DNA from: CAWFZT01 sp963820415
GTDB lineage: Bacteria; Chloroflexota; Anaerolineae; Anaerolineales; Anaerolineaceae
Direction of reading: 5' to 3'
DNA length: 64,000 nt
Assembly (NCBI GenBank): GCA_963820415.1
Contig: CAWFZT010000008.1
Span: forward strand, 682,001 to 746,000
Positions within the stretch are counted from its first letter, which is position 1. Every line of letters starts with the position of its first letter. The notes beneath the pieces are model-generated. The model was not told where the DNA came from. It saw only the letters and a list, made by a program, of their open reading frames with translations, and searched no databases. A program made the position numbers and the translations under genes. Below, piece by piece: positions 44,525 to 54,084 of the stretch.

Positions 44525-45770
44525 TCAGCGGAAGAGGACTTCGCCGCCTTTACCCTGCTGGATAAGCGGGATGTAGGTCTCCAGCTCTTGCTGCACGGCC
44601 GGGTCGGTCAGGTCGATCACTTGCCGGCGTTCGGCCGACATGTAGGCCGCCATCACCAGCCTGGTGATCTCCAGACCGTAGCTCCAGGGCAGGAAACCGT
44701 CCCGGCCCTGCATGAATGCCTCGACGGCTTCCTCGTTTTCATCGGTGTAGCCGTACAGGTCGGCTTCGTTGTGCTGGACGGCCAGCAGGCCACGCGAGGC
44801 GGTGGCTTTCTCCAGGGCCACCTCGGCGTTGGCAGTGGCTTCGGCCGCCGCGTCGCCGATGAAGATTTGCAGCGAGGATGACAGGGTGTTGACTTCGAAG
44901 GCGTAGCCGGGGCCCATGCCGTCCATGAACAGGCGCAGCCCCTGTTTCTCGAACATCCACGAGTTGGTGAACTGGGCTTTGACCAACTGCCCAGTCTCCG
45001 GGTTGCGATAGGTGACCATGCCGGTAGCGAAATCTTCGGCGGGGGTCTTGGAGTAGTCCACGCCGCGCTCTTTGAGCAGTTTGGCGCGCCAGGCCGGCAG
45101 GCCCCATTTGAGCAGGGCGGTTTCGGCCGATCACGGAAACCGGCTGCAGGAAGGTCACCGGTTTGCCGAGCGGGTTGAGGGCGAACCAGCCCACGGCGAT
45201 GCTATGGCAGCCCATATCGCACAGCACGCCGCCGCCCTGGCGGGTGGGGTCCCAGAACCAGGCTTCGTGCGGGCCGCCGTGCTCTTCGGCAGAGCGGGTC
45301 AGCGCCAGCGGCCCCATGGTCCTCTGCTGCGGGGCAAGCTGGGCAAGCTGGGCGCGGATGGGCTTCATGAAGATCTGGTTCTCGAAATAGGCGGTTTTCA
45401 GGCCGACCGAGTTGGCCAGGTCGACCATCTGGCGGGCTTCCTTGACGTTGCGCCCGAGCGGTTTTTCGCAGATGAGGCCCTTGAGCCGGGCGCCTTTTTT
45501 GACGGCCTCCACGATGGCGGCAACCGTCTCGATGCGGGCGAAATTGGGCACGTAGATAGCGATGGCTTCCACGTGCTTGGCCAATTCACCGACGTCCGGG
45601 TAAATTACGCCTTCACCCAGGTGGTTCTTTTTCACGTAAGCGGACAGGCTTTCGGCGTTCATCAGCGAGGAAATTCCAACGACTTCGATGTTGCGCACCT
45701 GCTTGAGGGCCTGGGCGTGAAAATGCGCCACGAACCCAGCGCCAACGATCCCCAGTTTAAGAGTGGACAT
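44525..45770 (-). CDS. Gfo/Idh/MocA-family oxidoreductase, one apparent frameshift
   Basis: NAD(P)-dependent dehydrogenase of sugars or cyclitols. From ATG 45770 (AAGGAGCGATCA): GIVGAGFVAHFHAQAL (Rossmann), ICEKPLGRNVKEARQM (catalytic Lys of the EKP motif), GGVLCDMGCHSI (Asp and His pair). After LQPVSV the frame is lost, and the rest (AETALLKWGLPAW, then LVKAQFTNSWMFEKQGLR, to LIQQGKGGEVLFR at 44525) is in another frame. Removing one base from the GG at about 45127-45128 gives 414 residues. Insertion error is likely. The open frame before 45770 looks non-coding. Confidence 0.88.
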
Positions 45771-45977
45771 TGATCGCTCCTTGAATGTGTTTTTAAAAGG
45801 ACATGGCAGACTGGCTGCTGAGTGTAGTTTATCACAAATCCAGACCCGCCCGGCCAACGGATTCCCGGGTTGCCCTCTTTGATTGTGAAGCTGGGTTTTT
45901 AATAACAGAAATTATGGAAGGCCATCACGAAAACCCCGCTTCTGCCTTGCCCGGCCCGCCTGCGAATGGAATTCACA

Positions 45978-46036
45978 CCCCCAAATATCGGGGGCTTCCC
46001 CCAAAGATCGGGGGCTTCCCCCAAAGATCGGGGGCG
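45978..46036 (+). repeat. Three tandem copies of a 20-bp GC-clamped unit
   Basis: CCCCCAAATATCGGGGGCTT at 45978, then two copies of CCCCCAAAGATCGGGGGCTT/G at 45998 and 46018. Each unit has C5 and G5 ends that could pair. Three copies with no larger spacers argue against CRISPR. Confidence 0.8.
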
Positions 46037-46314
46037 TGGGCTGAAAAATACCAAACCCGATGAATTGGGTTGGAAGAGGGGAATTGTTCCGCGAAAAAAA
46101 ACAAAAAGGAACAATTCAAAGGTGTGTGGTTTTTAATGTGCAAATGGTGCGAAGCCCCCGATTTTTGGAGCGACTGGAGTGGGCTCAGTTTTATTATGAC
46201 AGAGACGCGGAGAATTTCAACTGCATTAATGTGCAGTTTTAAGACCAATATGTGCAGTTTTTCCTTCATAGGGGAGGGAAGAGCGGGTAATAAGTACCCA
46301 GGTGGCTTGCAAAT

Positions 46315-46340
46315 CCTAAAGGTTTCGGAAAACCTTTAGG
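46315..46340. repeat. Perfect 11-bp stem hairpin
   Basis: CCTAAAGGTTT (46315-46325), loop CGGA, AAACCTTTAGG (46330-46340). No U-tract. Such AAACCTTTAGG hairpins seem to be part of the dispersed repeat stock of this genome (compare 54085-54225 words). Confidence 0.55.
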
Positions 46341-46441
46341 GTTTAGATACCATCCGGAACGCTTGATTTCATCCTTCAAGTGTGATATAGTTCACAATAT
46401 AGAACATTAGTTCTGATTTTGGATTAGATCAGGTGTCTAGA

Positions 46442-47119
46442 ATGGCGCGCAGATATTCCCGCCGATGGGCGGTTTTCCCGCCCGAAATTATTTTTACGGC
46501 AGTTTTGCTGCTGGGCGCCGGCCTGGCCGGCCTGCTGTTGAATAGCAAGGACCAACCGGCCAGAACCGGCAAGACCGGCCAGGCCGGCCGTTCCGTTCAG
46601 GCGGCCAGAAAGATTACCCCGGCTTCTACGCGGCTCGGTTCGGCCTTCCTCGACCTGGAACAACTGGCCAGGGCCAACTCGATCGACGAGGCGGATAACG
46701 CGCGCTGGTCGCTGGTGCGCGGTACGCCGGGCGCGGCGGGGGTCTACAGCCCCGGGGACGGGGTGGACTGGCAGAGGCTGCGCACGCTCAACCAGTCCGG
46801 TTCCTACGACCTGCCGAACGGGGCCACCTGGAGCTTCAACGACACCTTCGACGGCGGGCCAGGCTACAAAATGGCCAGCGGAGTGCTGGCGGGAGGGCAG
46901 TGCGCCCTGGCGACCGTCTTCCGGGCGGCGGCTATCCGGGCCGGCCTGCCCAACCAGGCCATCCCGCACCAGTGGCCGGTGCCCGGTTTCCCGTTGGATG
47001 AAACGGTGACGATCTGGTGGGGGCGCGACGATCTGCGGCTGCATAATCCCACCAGCCAGGACTTGAAGCTGGATTGGGAGCTCTCGCCGCAAGGGATAGC
47101 TATTTCTATCCGGTCGTGA
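46442..47119 (+). CDS. Short VanW-family membrane-anchored protein
   Basis: 225 residues from ATG 46442 (an in-frame GTG is at 46433). An Arg-rich start and one membrane helix (FTAVLLLGAGLAGLLLN) precede a linker and the VanW domain: LPNGATWSFNDTFDGGPGY, ASGVLAGGQCALATVFRAA (the conserved GGGxCQ-like turn), and AIRAGLPNQ. VanW is named from vancomycin-resistance clusters, but its role is unsettled. Here it lacks the usual peptidoglycan-binding repeat. No van genes are nearby, so no resistance role should be assumed. Confidence 0.8.
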   Translation: MARRYSRRWAVFPPEIIFTAVLLLGAGLAGLLLNSKDQPARTGKTGQAGRSVQAARKITPASTRLGSAFLDLEQLARANSIDEADNARWSLVRGTPGAAGVYSPGDGVDWQRLRTLNQSGSYDLPNGATWSFNDTFDGGPGYKMASGVLAGGQCALATVFRAAAIRAGLPNQAIPHQWPVPGFPLDETVTIWWGRDDLRLHNPTSQDLKLDWELSPQGIAISIRS

Positions 47120-47383
47120 CCCAGGACGATTATGTCTAAAACGAGATCCTTCGGATGCCAAAGCGCTCCCTCAGGAGACATTGATCATTTGCAATCGCCC
47201 TGGCCGTGACTACTTAGCCCTGGCTGAGGAGTTACATGCGATCCTTTAATGTAGATTGAAGATTGAGAGAGTATTATGACAGAAATAATCTTGAATGGCT
47301 GTTTTTAGGCTGTCTGAGCGATTTTATGGGTAGCAACAATCGAGAAGAGAAAGAAAGAGCCGGCTCGAGCTCAGGAGGCAGTT

Positions 47384-48808
47384 GTGGAGATTAAACATAC
47401 GGTGAATATCCCCGTCCGGGCGGCGGGCGTTGCGGAATTAAAGCGGTTGAAATCCGCCCTGCAAGGTTACCTGATTTCACCCAAGGACAATGAATACGAA
47501 GCCGCCCGCAAAGTCTGGAATGGAATGATCGACCGGCGCCCCAGCCTGATTATCCGCTGCGCAGTGGAGGCAGATGTAGTGCAAGCCATCCGGTTTGTGC
47601 GTGAACATAATATGCTGGCCGCCATAAGGGGCGGAGGGCACAACGTGGCCGGCTTTGGCACATGCGACGGCGGGGCGGTGATCGATTTGTCGCTGATGAA
47701 AGGCATCGAGATCAACACAGCGGCGCGCACGGCGACGGCCCAGCCAGGATTGACCTGGGGCGAGTTCGACCGGGCCACCCAGGCTGAAGGCCTGGCCACC
47801 ACGGGTGGGCTGGTTTCGACCACCGGCATCGCCGGCTTTACCCTGGGGGGCGGGGTGGGCTGGCTGATGCGCAAGTACGGGCTGACCATCGATAACCTGC
47901 TGTCGGCCGACCTGGTCACGGCGGATGGGCGCCTGATGAGCGCCAGCGCCAGCGTCAACCCGGAGCTTTTCTGGGGGCTGCGCGGCGGCGGGGGGAACTT
48001 TGGGATTGTGACCTCGTTCCGCTACCGCCTGCATGCGGTGGGCCCCATGGTCTACGGTGGGGCGCTCTTTTACCCGCTCAGCCAGGCGGATGACCTGCTG
48101 CATTTTTACCGCGATTGGGCGCCTGAGCTGCCCGACGAGATCACCAGCATGGCCATTTTTCTGACAGCCCCGCCCGAACCCTTTATGCCGCCTGAGCTGC
48201 AGGGAACGCCGATGCTGGCCATTGCGCTTTGCCATGTCGGAACGGTCGAGCAGGGCAAGGGCCTGCTGCAGCCGCTGCGCGAGTTCGAAAGGCCGGCGCT
48301 TGACAGTATTGGCGAACTTCCCTATATGCTGCTGCAATCGAACCAGGACGCCGGGGCGCCGTGGGGCGTCCAATCCTATTGGAAGACAGAATACCTGCCC
48401 GACCTGAGCGACCAGTCCATTCACGCTTTGATCGAGCAGTTCTCGGGCGTGCCATCGCCGCTGACCAACATCCATATCCACCATTTAGAAGGGGCGATGG
48501 GCCGGATCGGTGAGAACGCCACAGCCTTTGCCCACCGGGATGCCCGCTACATTCTGAATCTTGTGGGGCTGTGGCATGAACCAGTTGAGGCTGAACGGAA
48601 TATCGCCTGGGTGCGTGGAGCCTGGCAGGCCATCCGGCCGTATGCGAGCGGGGCAGTGTATATCAACTTCCTGGGCGACGAGGGCGACGAGAGCGTGCGG
48701 GCTGCCTACGGGCCAGAAAAATATGAGCGCCTGGTGGAACTGAAGAAGAGATACGACCCGGCCAATCTTTTCCATCTCAACCAGAATATCCGCCCGCAGC
48801 CATTATAA
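47384..48808 (+). CDS. FAD-linked oxidase of the berberine-bridge (BBE) type
   Basis: 474 residues from GTG 47384 (AGGAGGCAGTT). The N-terminal PP-loop domain has AIRGGGHNVAGFGTCDGG, with the His that binds FAD covalently, and STTGIAGFTLGGGVGWLMRK. The place of the second (Cys) link seen in bicovalent members is not Cys, so one bond is expected. RGGGGNFGIVTSF is the FAD-binding end. The C-terminal BBE domain ends YDPANLFHLNQNI. Such enzymes oxidise sugars, alcohols or aromatic products with oxygen or another acceptor. It is followed by a 50-bp palindrome. Confidence 0.92.
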   Translation: MEIKHTVNIPVRAAGVAELKRLKSALQGYLISPKDNEYEAARKVWNGMIDRRPSLIIRCAVEADVVQAIRFVREHNMLAAIRGGGHNVAGFGTCDGGAVIDLSLMKGIEINTAARTATAQPGLTWGEFDRATQAEGLATTGGLVSTTGIAGFTLGGGVGWLMRKYGLTIDNLLSADLVTADGRLMSASASVNPELFWGLRGGGGNFGIVTSFRYRLHAVGPMVYGGALFYPLSQADDLLHFYRDWAPELPDEITSMAIFLTAPPEPFMPPELQGTPMLAIALCHVGTVEQGKGLLQPLREFERPALDSIGELPYMLLQSNQDAGAPWGVQSYWKTEYLPDLSDQSIHALIEQFSGVPSPLTNIHIHHLEGAMGRIGENATAFAHRDARYILNLVGLWHEPVEAERNIAWVRGAWQAIRPYASGAVYINFLGDEGDESVRAAYGPEKYERLVELKKRYDPANLFHLNQNIRPQPL

Positions 48809-48816
48809 GAAGAACT

Positions 48817-48866
48817 CAGGTTTCAAGATACAAGCGTGCGTACGCACGCTTGTATCTTAAAACCTG
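48817..48866. terminator. 50-bp palindrome, one mismatch, between convergent genes
   Basis: Arms 48817-48841 and 48842-48866 pair in 24 of 25 positions and meet at GCGTACGC, the same core as the perfect palindrome at 12396-12445. The outer arms differ. It separates the BBE oxidase stop and the nitroreductase stop. A T-rich run follows on the plus strand (ACTTTTTTATT). Confidence 0.65.
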
Positions 48867-48875
48867 GTTACTTTT

Positions 48876-49770
48876 TTATTTTGCGCGCCAGGTGACGATA
48901 TACTCGGCCAGTTTACCAGGCCGGTCGAAAGCCAGCCCGGCGGAGCCGGAGGGAGGGCTAACTTCCCAACTCCCGGCTAACCCGGTTTCTCCAGCGGCCA
49001 GGGCGAAATGGCACATGGCGATGCCCAGGTCGATGCGCTGCATGTCGGCGATCGCCATCAGCCTGGCCAGCCACCATTCCCGGTAACCTTTGGTGCGCTG
49101 CAGGTAAAAATGCCACAGGTCGCCTTGCTTTACGATGCGCCAGGGCTGCTTGTTGGAGGCGGAGGGGCCGATGCGCACCATTTCCAGCGCCCCGGCATAA
49201 TCGCCGGCGGCCTGGGGAGAGAGGACGGCGCCAAATCCCCCGTCAAAAAACAGGCTTTCCCAATCCAGGCGGTACTGCGAGCCGGCCCCCTGGCCCGTGA
49301 CGGCGGCCTGGTCGACCGCCGAAGAGTCAGGGTTGATGTGGCCGACCGAACAGACCGCCGGGATACTTTCCTCTTCAGCGGCGCGGATCTTGTGCATGAA
49401 AGCGCTGCGGGAAAAAGTGCCACCCAGCCAGCAGGTACCCAATTCCAGGTCGGTGGCGTGTAAGACGAGCAGCTCCATGCGGTAGCCAAAATTTTCCAGG
49501 TTGAATGGGGCAGGCCGCGTGGCGCCGATGAGGAAAGCAGGCGGGTTGTGGATGAAGCCGTAAGTGCTCAAGCGGTGCAGAGCGCGCTGGTCTTCGCCCG
49601 AGGCAGCCGCCAGCTCAAAGCGTTCCAATACGCCAAACGGGCCGGGAGGACAGGTTCTGCAGGACCTGCTGCAAGGCAGACAGTTGGCCAGCGTGGAGGG
49701 GGGTTTTCAGGTAGTTCCGGCAGGAATAGCGCTGGCGCATGACGGCGGTGATGGGGCGCGTAAAAGGCAT
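48876..49770 (-). CDS. Nitroreductase-family protein, one apparent frameshift
   Basis: FMN-dependent nitroreductase fold. The N-terminus from ATG 49770 (AGGAGATTCCGT): RPITAVMRQRYSCRNYLKTP, the conserved RxSxRxF/Y start, then QLSALQQVLQNLS. After that the frame changes; GPFGVLERFELAAASGEDQ onward continues to 48876. It has ELLVLHATDLELGTCWLGGT (core), IPAVCSVGHI, VRIGPSASNKQPWRIV (flavin contact) and IDLGIAMCHFALAA. One base removed near 49650 gives 297 residues. Chloroflexota have many such proteins; the substrate is unknown. Confidence 0.85.
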
Positions 49771-49810
49771 ACGGAATCTCCTATGGGATGATGAGGGCAG
49801 GCATAATTGC

Positions 49811-51421
49811 TCAGGCCACCAGCAGGTGCAGCCCAGCAAAGTCCTTTAGCTGGAAGGCCACCTGGGCGGCAATGGCCTCCCTGGCGGTTTGAGGCTCGCA
49901 GCCGGGCTTCAGGTAGGGGATAGGTATTCTACTCTCGCGCCAGGCTGTTTCAAGCATATCAACCAGCTCGGCCTGGCTGCGCTCGCCGTTCAGGCACCAC
50001 AGCAGGTAGCGGTTATGTTTTTCCAAATCGACGCGGCGGTGGATCAGGTTGGTAACCGGGTTACTGGTGGCAGCCAGCAGCCTGGCCACGGCGCTGGCGG
50101 TGGGGCGCGGGTTCACTTCCCAGATCGAGGGGGGAACCCAGGTGTTGAAATTGATCAGGGATGGGTAGAAGGTGTGGATCATAAAAAGCACGCGGGCAAT
50201 TTCCTCGGCGCTGGCGGCCTGGTCCTGCGGGTACCCTGCGGGCAGGCGGGCGCGGGTGGCCTGGGCCAGATCGCTGAATGGCACCGGCCGGGGAAGCTGT
50301 TCGGCCAGGTAGACCAGGGCGGTCTTTTGGACGGGGTCATGGATGGTGAGGATGTCCTCTTTGGTCACCTCAAAGACCATGGGGGAATCGTCCGCGGTGG
50401 ACACCTGATGGTCGACCGGTAGAATACGGCTGACCACGTTCAAACGCGCCAATTGGGCGAGACCCGGCTGGCGGGTGAGGGCTGCCTCCCGCCGGCAGAA
50501 CAGGCTGCGCCGGAACATGCGGTTGCGCAGGAAGTCCAAGTACTGCTCGCGTTCGACCCAGGTCTGAGTATGTTTATCAAGGAACTGGCGGCTTTCATCG
50601 CTCAAATCGTGGGTGTACATGGTGGGCAGATCGCTGTCCGCCAGGTATTGCATGGCATGCCGATCAGCCATTTCTACCACCTGGGAAAAATAGAAGGGGG
50701 TATTGAACTCTTCCAGGTATTCGTGGATCCAGTACTGATAATTGGCGTCAGCATATTTGCGCATTCTCTGGATAGTTTTGCGCAGGCGGTCCCGGTAGGT
50801 TTCGTCGCCGGCGGCGGATGCCTCTTTGGCGAGGAAATCCAGCAGCTCAAGCGCCTTTTGAAAACGTTGTAGAGGCTGGTTTTCCTGGCGGATGTGAAAC
50901 AGCATGATTTGGCGCAGCGCCTGTTCCATCGTCCAACCAGGCAGGACATTGTAGCTGATATAGGCCACGCCGTTGGCGGTCAGGGTCTGCCGGCAGATCT
51001 CGAAGATCTGTTCCTGGAGGTGGGCAGGGATCCACGAAAAGACGCCGTGCACCAAAATGTAATCGAAGGTAGCCTGGCCGGGCGCAAAGTCGATTAAATC
51101 CTGGCAGACCAGGCGGATATTCGACAGTTTGAGCATGTCGATATATTTTTGTCCCTGCTCGATCTGCACCGGCGAGAGGTCAATCCCTACGAACTGGCTG
51201 CCGGGCAGGGCATAAGCCATGGGGATCAGGTTGCCGCCGCCGGCGCAGCCCAGCTCCAGCACGCGGCAGTTTTCAACCGGCGGGGGTAATAACCCGAAGA
51301 GCGTGCCCACCGTGGCCAGGCGGTCCGGGTGGGTGAAATAGTGCGAGAGCGTGGCGTAGGGGATCTCGTCGTAAGATTTCCCGGCATCGCTCCCGGCGGG
51401 CGGAGTGCTGCCCCCAGTCAT
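49811..51421 (-). CDS. Class I methyltransferase with regulatory (PKMT-type) domain
   Basis: 536 residues from ATG 51421. The in-frame sequence upstream to 51652 belongs to the neighbour. VLELGCAGGGNLIPMAYALP is SAM motif I, FVGIDLSPVQIEQGQ motif II, FDYILVHGVFSWIPAHLQ motif IV and VLPGWTMEQALRQIMLFH the helical part. Residues about 210-330 match the methyltransferase regulatory domain (YFSQVVEMADRHAMQYLAD). The last 150 residues look like a winged-helix or B12-lid region but are not resolved. The stop of the CehA-type gene is 1 base before the ATG (TGAAATG), so both are coupled. Natural target unknown, perhaps a protein Lys. Confidence 0.83.
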   Translation of the reverse strand: MTGGSTPPAGSDAGKSYDEIPYATLSHYFTHPDRLATVGTLFGLLPPPVENCRVLELGCAGGGNLIPMAYALPGSQFVGIDLSPVQIEQGQKYIDMLKLSNIRLVCQDLIDFAPGQATFDYILVHGVFSWIPAHLQEQIFEICRQTLTANGVAYISYNVLPGWTMEQALRQIMLFHIRQENQPLQRFQKALELLDFLAKEASAAGDETYRDRLRKTIQRMRKYADANYQYWIHEYLEEFNTPFYFSQVVEMADRHAMQYLADSDLPTMYTHDLSDESRQFLDKHTQTWVEREQYLDFLRNRMFRRSLFCRREAALTRQPGLAQLARLNVVSRILPVDHQVSTADDSPMVFEVTKEDILTIHDPVQKTALVYLAEQLPRPVPFSDLAQATRARLPAGYPQDQAASAEEIARVLFMIHTFYPSLINFNTWVPPSIWEVNPRPTASAVARLLAATSNPVTNLIHRRVDLEKHNRYLLWCLNGERSQAELVDMLETAWRESRIPIPYLKPGCEPQTAREAIAAQVAFQLKDFAGLHLLVA

Positions 51422-51422
51422 T

Positions 51423-54014
51423 TCAGCGGTGCTCCGGGTGATCTTTGGTCTGGGTATGTTCGTGGTACTGCCCGGCCTGGTGCAGGCGGTTGTGCAGGCT
51501 GCGGTGAGCAGATTCCAGCACCAGGCGCATGCGTTTGTAAACCCGGTCTTCGGCGCGCGTGCCGACCGTGTCCAGGTAAGCCAGGGAGCCTTCGATCTGG
51601 TCGAGGATAGTGACGGCGTCGGCGGCGGCCAGCAGGGCTGAACCTTGCACATTCACCATGACCGGGGTGGAATGGGCGGCGATGATCTCGGGCTTGCCGG
51701 AGTAATGCCCGCGCACCAGCAGGCCCAGCCAACAGCTCTGGTCGATTTTCACCGGCCAATGGCCGCGGCTGTCGCCGGTGGAGACGGGGACGCTCTGGCA
51801 GATTGCACCGTTGATTACCAGCTCGACGCGCGAAACCGGGACGGTCACACTGGAGACCTGCCACTCCACATCCACTGTACCCCCGCTGGCGGGCATCATG
51901 ATGCGCCCGCCCATGGGCTGGCCGTCCACGCTGAATTCCAGCAGCGGGCCGTAGGTAACGAACGTCTCGCCGCGACGAACGGCGGCTTTCCAGTTTTCGT
52001 AGTTGAATTCCAACCCGGACTGGATGCGGGCGTAAGTGCGCACCGTACCCACCGCCGTGGCCGAATCCATCTTATCCGTCCCGCCCACGGCTGCCACCAG
52101 GTAGCCGCAGTTCAGGTAGCGGTACCAATCCGAGACCGAGTAGGGGTCCAGGCCGGCGTACAGGTTTTCCCAGGAAGTCATTTCGAGGGCGTCGATCTCG
52201 CCGCTGATGATGCTGGCGGCCTGTTCGGCGCGCGGGCGGGGGAAATGCGGCAGCACCACCAGGCCGCCCTGGGCGCGGCACTGCCTGGCCCACTCGGTCA
52301 GCAGGATTTCGATCGGGTCGCCGATGGCCGATTCATCCGGCCCGCCGGTGGTCATGGGGGCAATGATCGGGCCGTGATAGCCCAGCAGCGAGATATGCCC
52401 GAGGACGTGCTGACGGTTTTCGGTGCCCACCCGCACCAGGTATTCGCCATCTCCGCCGGCTTCTGGCGAGCCCCAGGTGGTCTTGCCGTCGAAATCGCCC
52501 ACGTTGGTCATCAGTTCGCCCCACTGGCTGGCGAGCAGGTTAACCACGTTGACCCCCTCGGCCGACCCTTCCAGCATGGCGGAAATGGGGGAGAGGAAGT
52601 GGACATGCGTATCGGCGGTGACCCAGCCTTGCTCGCGCCAGGGCAGCACTTTTTCCACCTCCAGGAGGATTTCCTGGGTGTTGGGCGTCACCTCGACCAC
52701 TTTGCGCAGCGGGCGGATTTCGAAGCCCTTGGAGACCTCGAGATAGATTTTGCCCTGCGGCAGCTTGAGGGTGGTTTCGCCGTTGATGTAAGTGCAGGCG
52801 TGGGTGCATTTCCAGTCGGCCTGGTTGACGTGCAGGAAGTCCACGCTGTAATCTTCGAACCAGGCCGGGTTGAGGATGCGGTGCCGGTCGACCGGCGCCA
52901 GGTATTCGCCCCATTGGCCATGGACGTGCAGCTTGACCGGCACGACCTTGCCGCTGGCGCGTTCGACCACACGCAGCCTGACGGGCTGGGCAGCAGGGGC
53001 AATCGGGCGCAGGACGGCGTCCGGCTGATCTTGGCTGAGCTGCGCCGCCGCCGAAACGGTGACCTGCCCGCTGGCCAGGTGGAAACAGGCTTCAGGATGG
53101 GCGGTGTATTCGAGCAGCACTTCGTTGGTAGAAACAGGGGGGACCTGGTTATTGTAGGTATCAGGCCAGGTTTCGGCAGGATAAAGCGGGCGCAAGGCCG
53201 CCGAAATGACCTGGCCCAGGTCGAGCTGCACCTGTTTGAGCAGGCCCTCTCTATCCAGCTCGGGTTGGAAGGCTGCCCCATCCGGCAGCCGCAGGCAGGC
53301 CTTGCAGCGCGCCTGCCAGCGCAGCGGCAGCGTGGCGGTGTTCCCGGCTGAAATGGCTGAAATGATGGTCACACCGGCGCCCGGCTCGAAGCGCAGGCCG
53401 GCGATGGTTTTTTCCGGGTGTGGATTTTCCCAGGCCCACAGCCAGTTCATCCAGGAGCCGCTGTCGGCCCAGGGTAAGACCCGCATCTGGCTGACTCCCC
53501 AATTGGGATCGCCGTCCTGCTCGTGGTGGGCATGCTGTGGGGCGGGTTTGTGCTGGGGGACGCACTCAAAGCAGTTTTCTCCCCAGCCGCGTTGGAACGG
53601 GCCCACCTGATAGCGGCGGCGGATGGCCACGCGTGCTTCGCTGCCATCCGTGTAGAGGAAAACGTAATCGGCAGCGTGTTCGGCCAACTGGCCCTCGCCA
53701 CGCATCGGGGAAATGATCCCGCCCGGGCCTGGCGGCAGCGGCCGCACGTCCGAGGTGTGCAGGAAGACCAGCCAGCGGGCGATCAGCGGGTTGAGCGGGA
53801 TGGACAGGGGCTGGTCCTTGATCACGATCACGTCCTGGATCTCAAAGGGGATGCCCCACGAGACCCCCGCCCCGCTCGGGGCGGCCGACAGGGCGGCGGC
53901 CATTGGTTGGCTGACGCCGAAATCAACCAGCCGATCCAGGCTGGCGCTGTCCTTACCCTGCAAGGGCAGCGGGAAAAACAACGAAGAGGCCGGTCCGTCG
54001 ATAATTGCAGTCAT
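51423..54014 (-). CDS. CehA/McbA-type metallohydrolase-domain protein (PHP-like)
   Basis: 863 residues. The C-terminal half is a PHP-like metal hydrolase: GWVTADTHVHFLSP (His-x-His), ISLLGYHGPIIAP, GGLVVLPHFPRPRAE, EMTSWENLYAG, VAAVGGTDKMDS and YGPLLEFSVDG. Its closest relatives are the CehA/McbA family, named after a carbaryl hydrolase, but the natural substrate of most members is not known. The N-terminal 500 residues are beta-rich (carboxypeptidase-like or jelly-roll segments, for example PVRLRVVERASGKVVPVKLHV) and may bind a glycan. There is no signal peptide. GGGAGG seven bases before the ATG. It pairs with the methyltransferase just downstream. Confidence 0.8.
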   Translation of the reverse strand: MTAIIDGPASSLFFPLPLQGKDSASLDRLVDFGVSQPMAAALSAAPSGAGVSWGIPFEIQDVIVIKDQPLSIPLNPLIARWLVFLHTSDVRPLPPGPGGIISPMRGEGQLAEHAADYVFLYTDGSEARVAIRRRYQVGPFQRGWGENCFECVPQHKPAPQHAHHEQDGDPNWGVSQMRVLPWADSGSWMNWLWAWENPHPEKTIAGLRFEPGAGVTIISAISAGNTATLPLRWQARCKACLRLPDGAAFQPELDREGLLKQVQLDLGQVISAALRPLYPAETWPDTYNNQVPPVSTNEVLLEYTAHPEACFHLASGQVTVSAAAQLSQDQPDAVLRPIAPAAQPVRLRVVERASGKVVPVKLHVHGQWGEYLAPVDRHRILNPAWFEDYSVDFLHVNQADWKCTHACTYINGETTLKLPQGKIYLEVSKGFEIRPLRKVVEVTPNTQEILLEVEKVLPWREQGWVTADTHVHFLSPISAMLEGSAEGVNVVNLLASQWGELMTNVGDFDGKTTWGSPEAGGDGEYLVRVGTENRQHVLGHISLLGYHGPIIAPMTTGGPDESAIGDPIEILLTEWARQCRAQGGLVVLPHFPRPRAEQAASIISGEIDALEMTSWENLYAGLDPYSVSDWYRYLNCGYLVAAVGGTDKMDSATAVGTVRTYARIQSGLEFNYENWKAAVRRGETFVTYGPLLEFSVDGQPMGGRIMMPASGGTVDVEWQVSSVTVPVSRVELVINGAICQSVPVSTGDSRGHWPVKIDQSCWLGLLVRGHYSGKPEIIAAHSTPVMVNVQGSALLAAADAVTILDQIEGSLAYLDTVGTRAEDRVYKRMRLVLESAHRSLHNRLHQAGQYHEHTQTKDHPEHR

Positions 54015-54084
54015 TTTTTAACCTCCCAGGAATTTTAAATATCATACACCGATAAAGCAGGGCGGACAAGGCACTGCGCCAGGA

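Larger units (their letters stand above)
45771..46441. other. 670-base non-coding, repeat-rich stretch
   Basis: Between divergent genes. No frame with coding character. It holds the 20-bp tandem repeats (45978-46036), a related inverted copy near 46152 (AAGCCCCCGATTTTTGG), a repeated ATGTGCAGTTTT near 46230 and 46250, and an 11-bp stem hairpin at 46315-46340. A promoter for the VanW gene is not obvious, though AT-rich bases precede 46433. Confidence 0.5.

Noticed and set aside
45978..46036. Possible CRISPR array
   Set aside because: Three 20-bp units with no spacers and no cas genes.
46442..47119. Vancomycin-resistance cluster
   Set aside because: Only a VanW-type domain; no vanHAX, vanS or vanR genes nearby.
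3486..49770. Programmed +1 frameshifting as the common cause of the seven shifts
   Set aside because: The sites share no slippery codon, stop codon or stimulating sequence, and the genes are unrelated.
51645..53351. 568-codon plus-strand frame
   Set aside because: Antisense shadow of the CehA-type gene; no start signal and His/Asp/Arg-rich composition.
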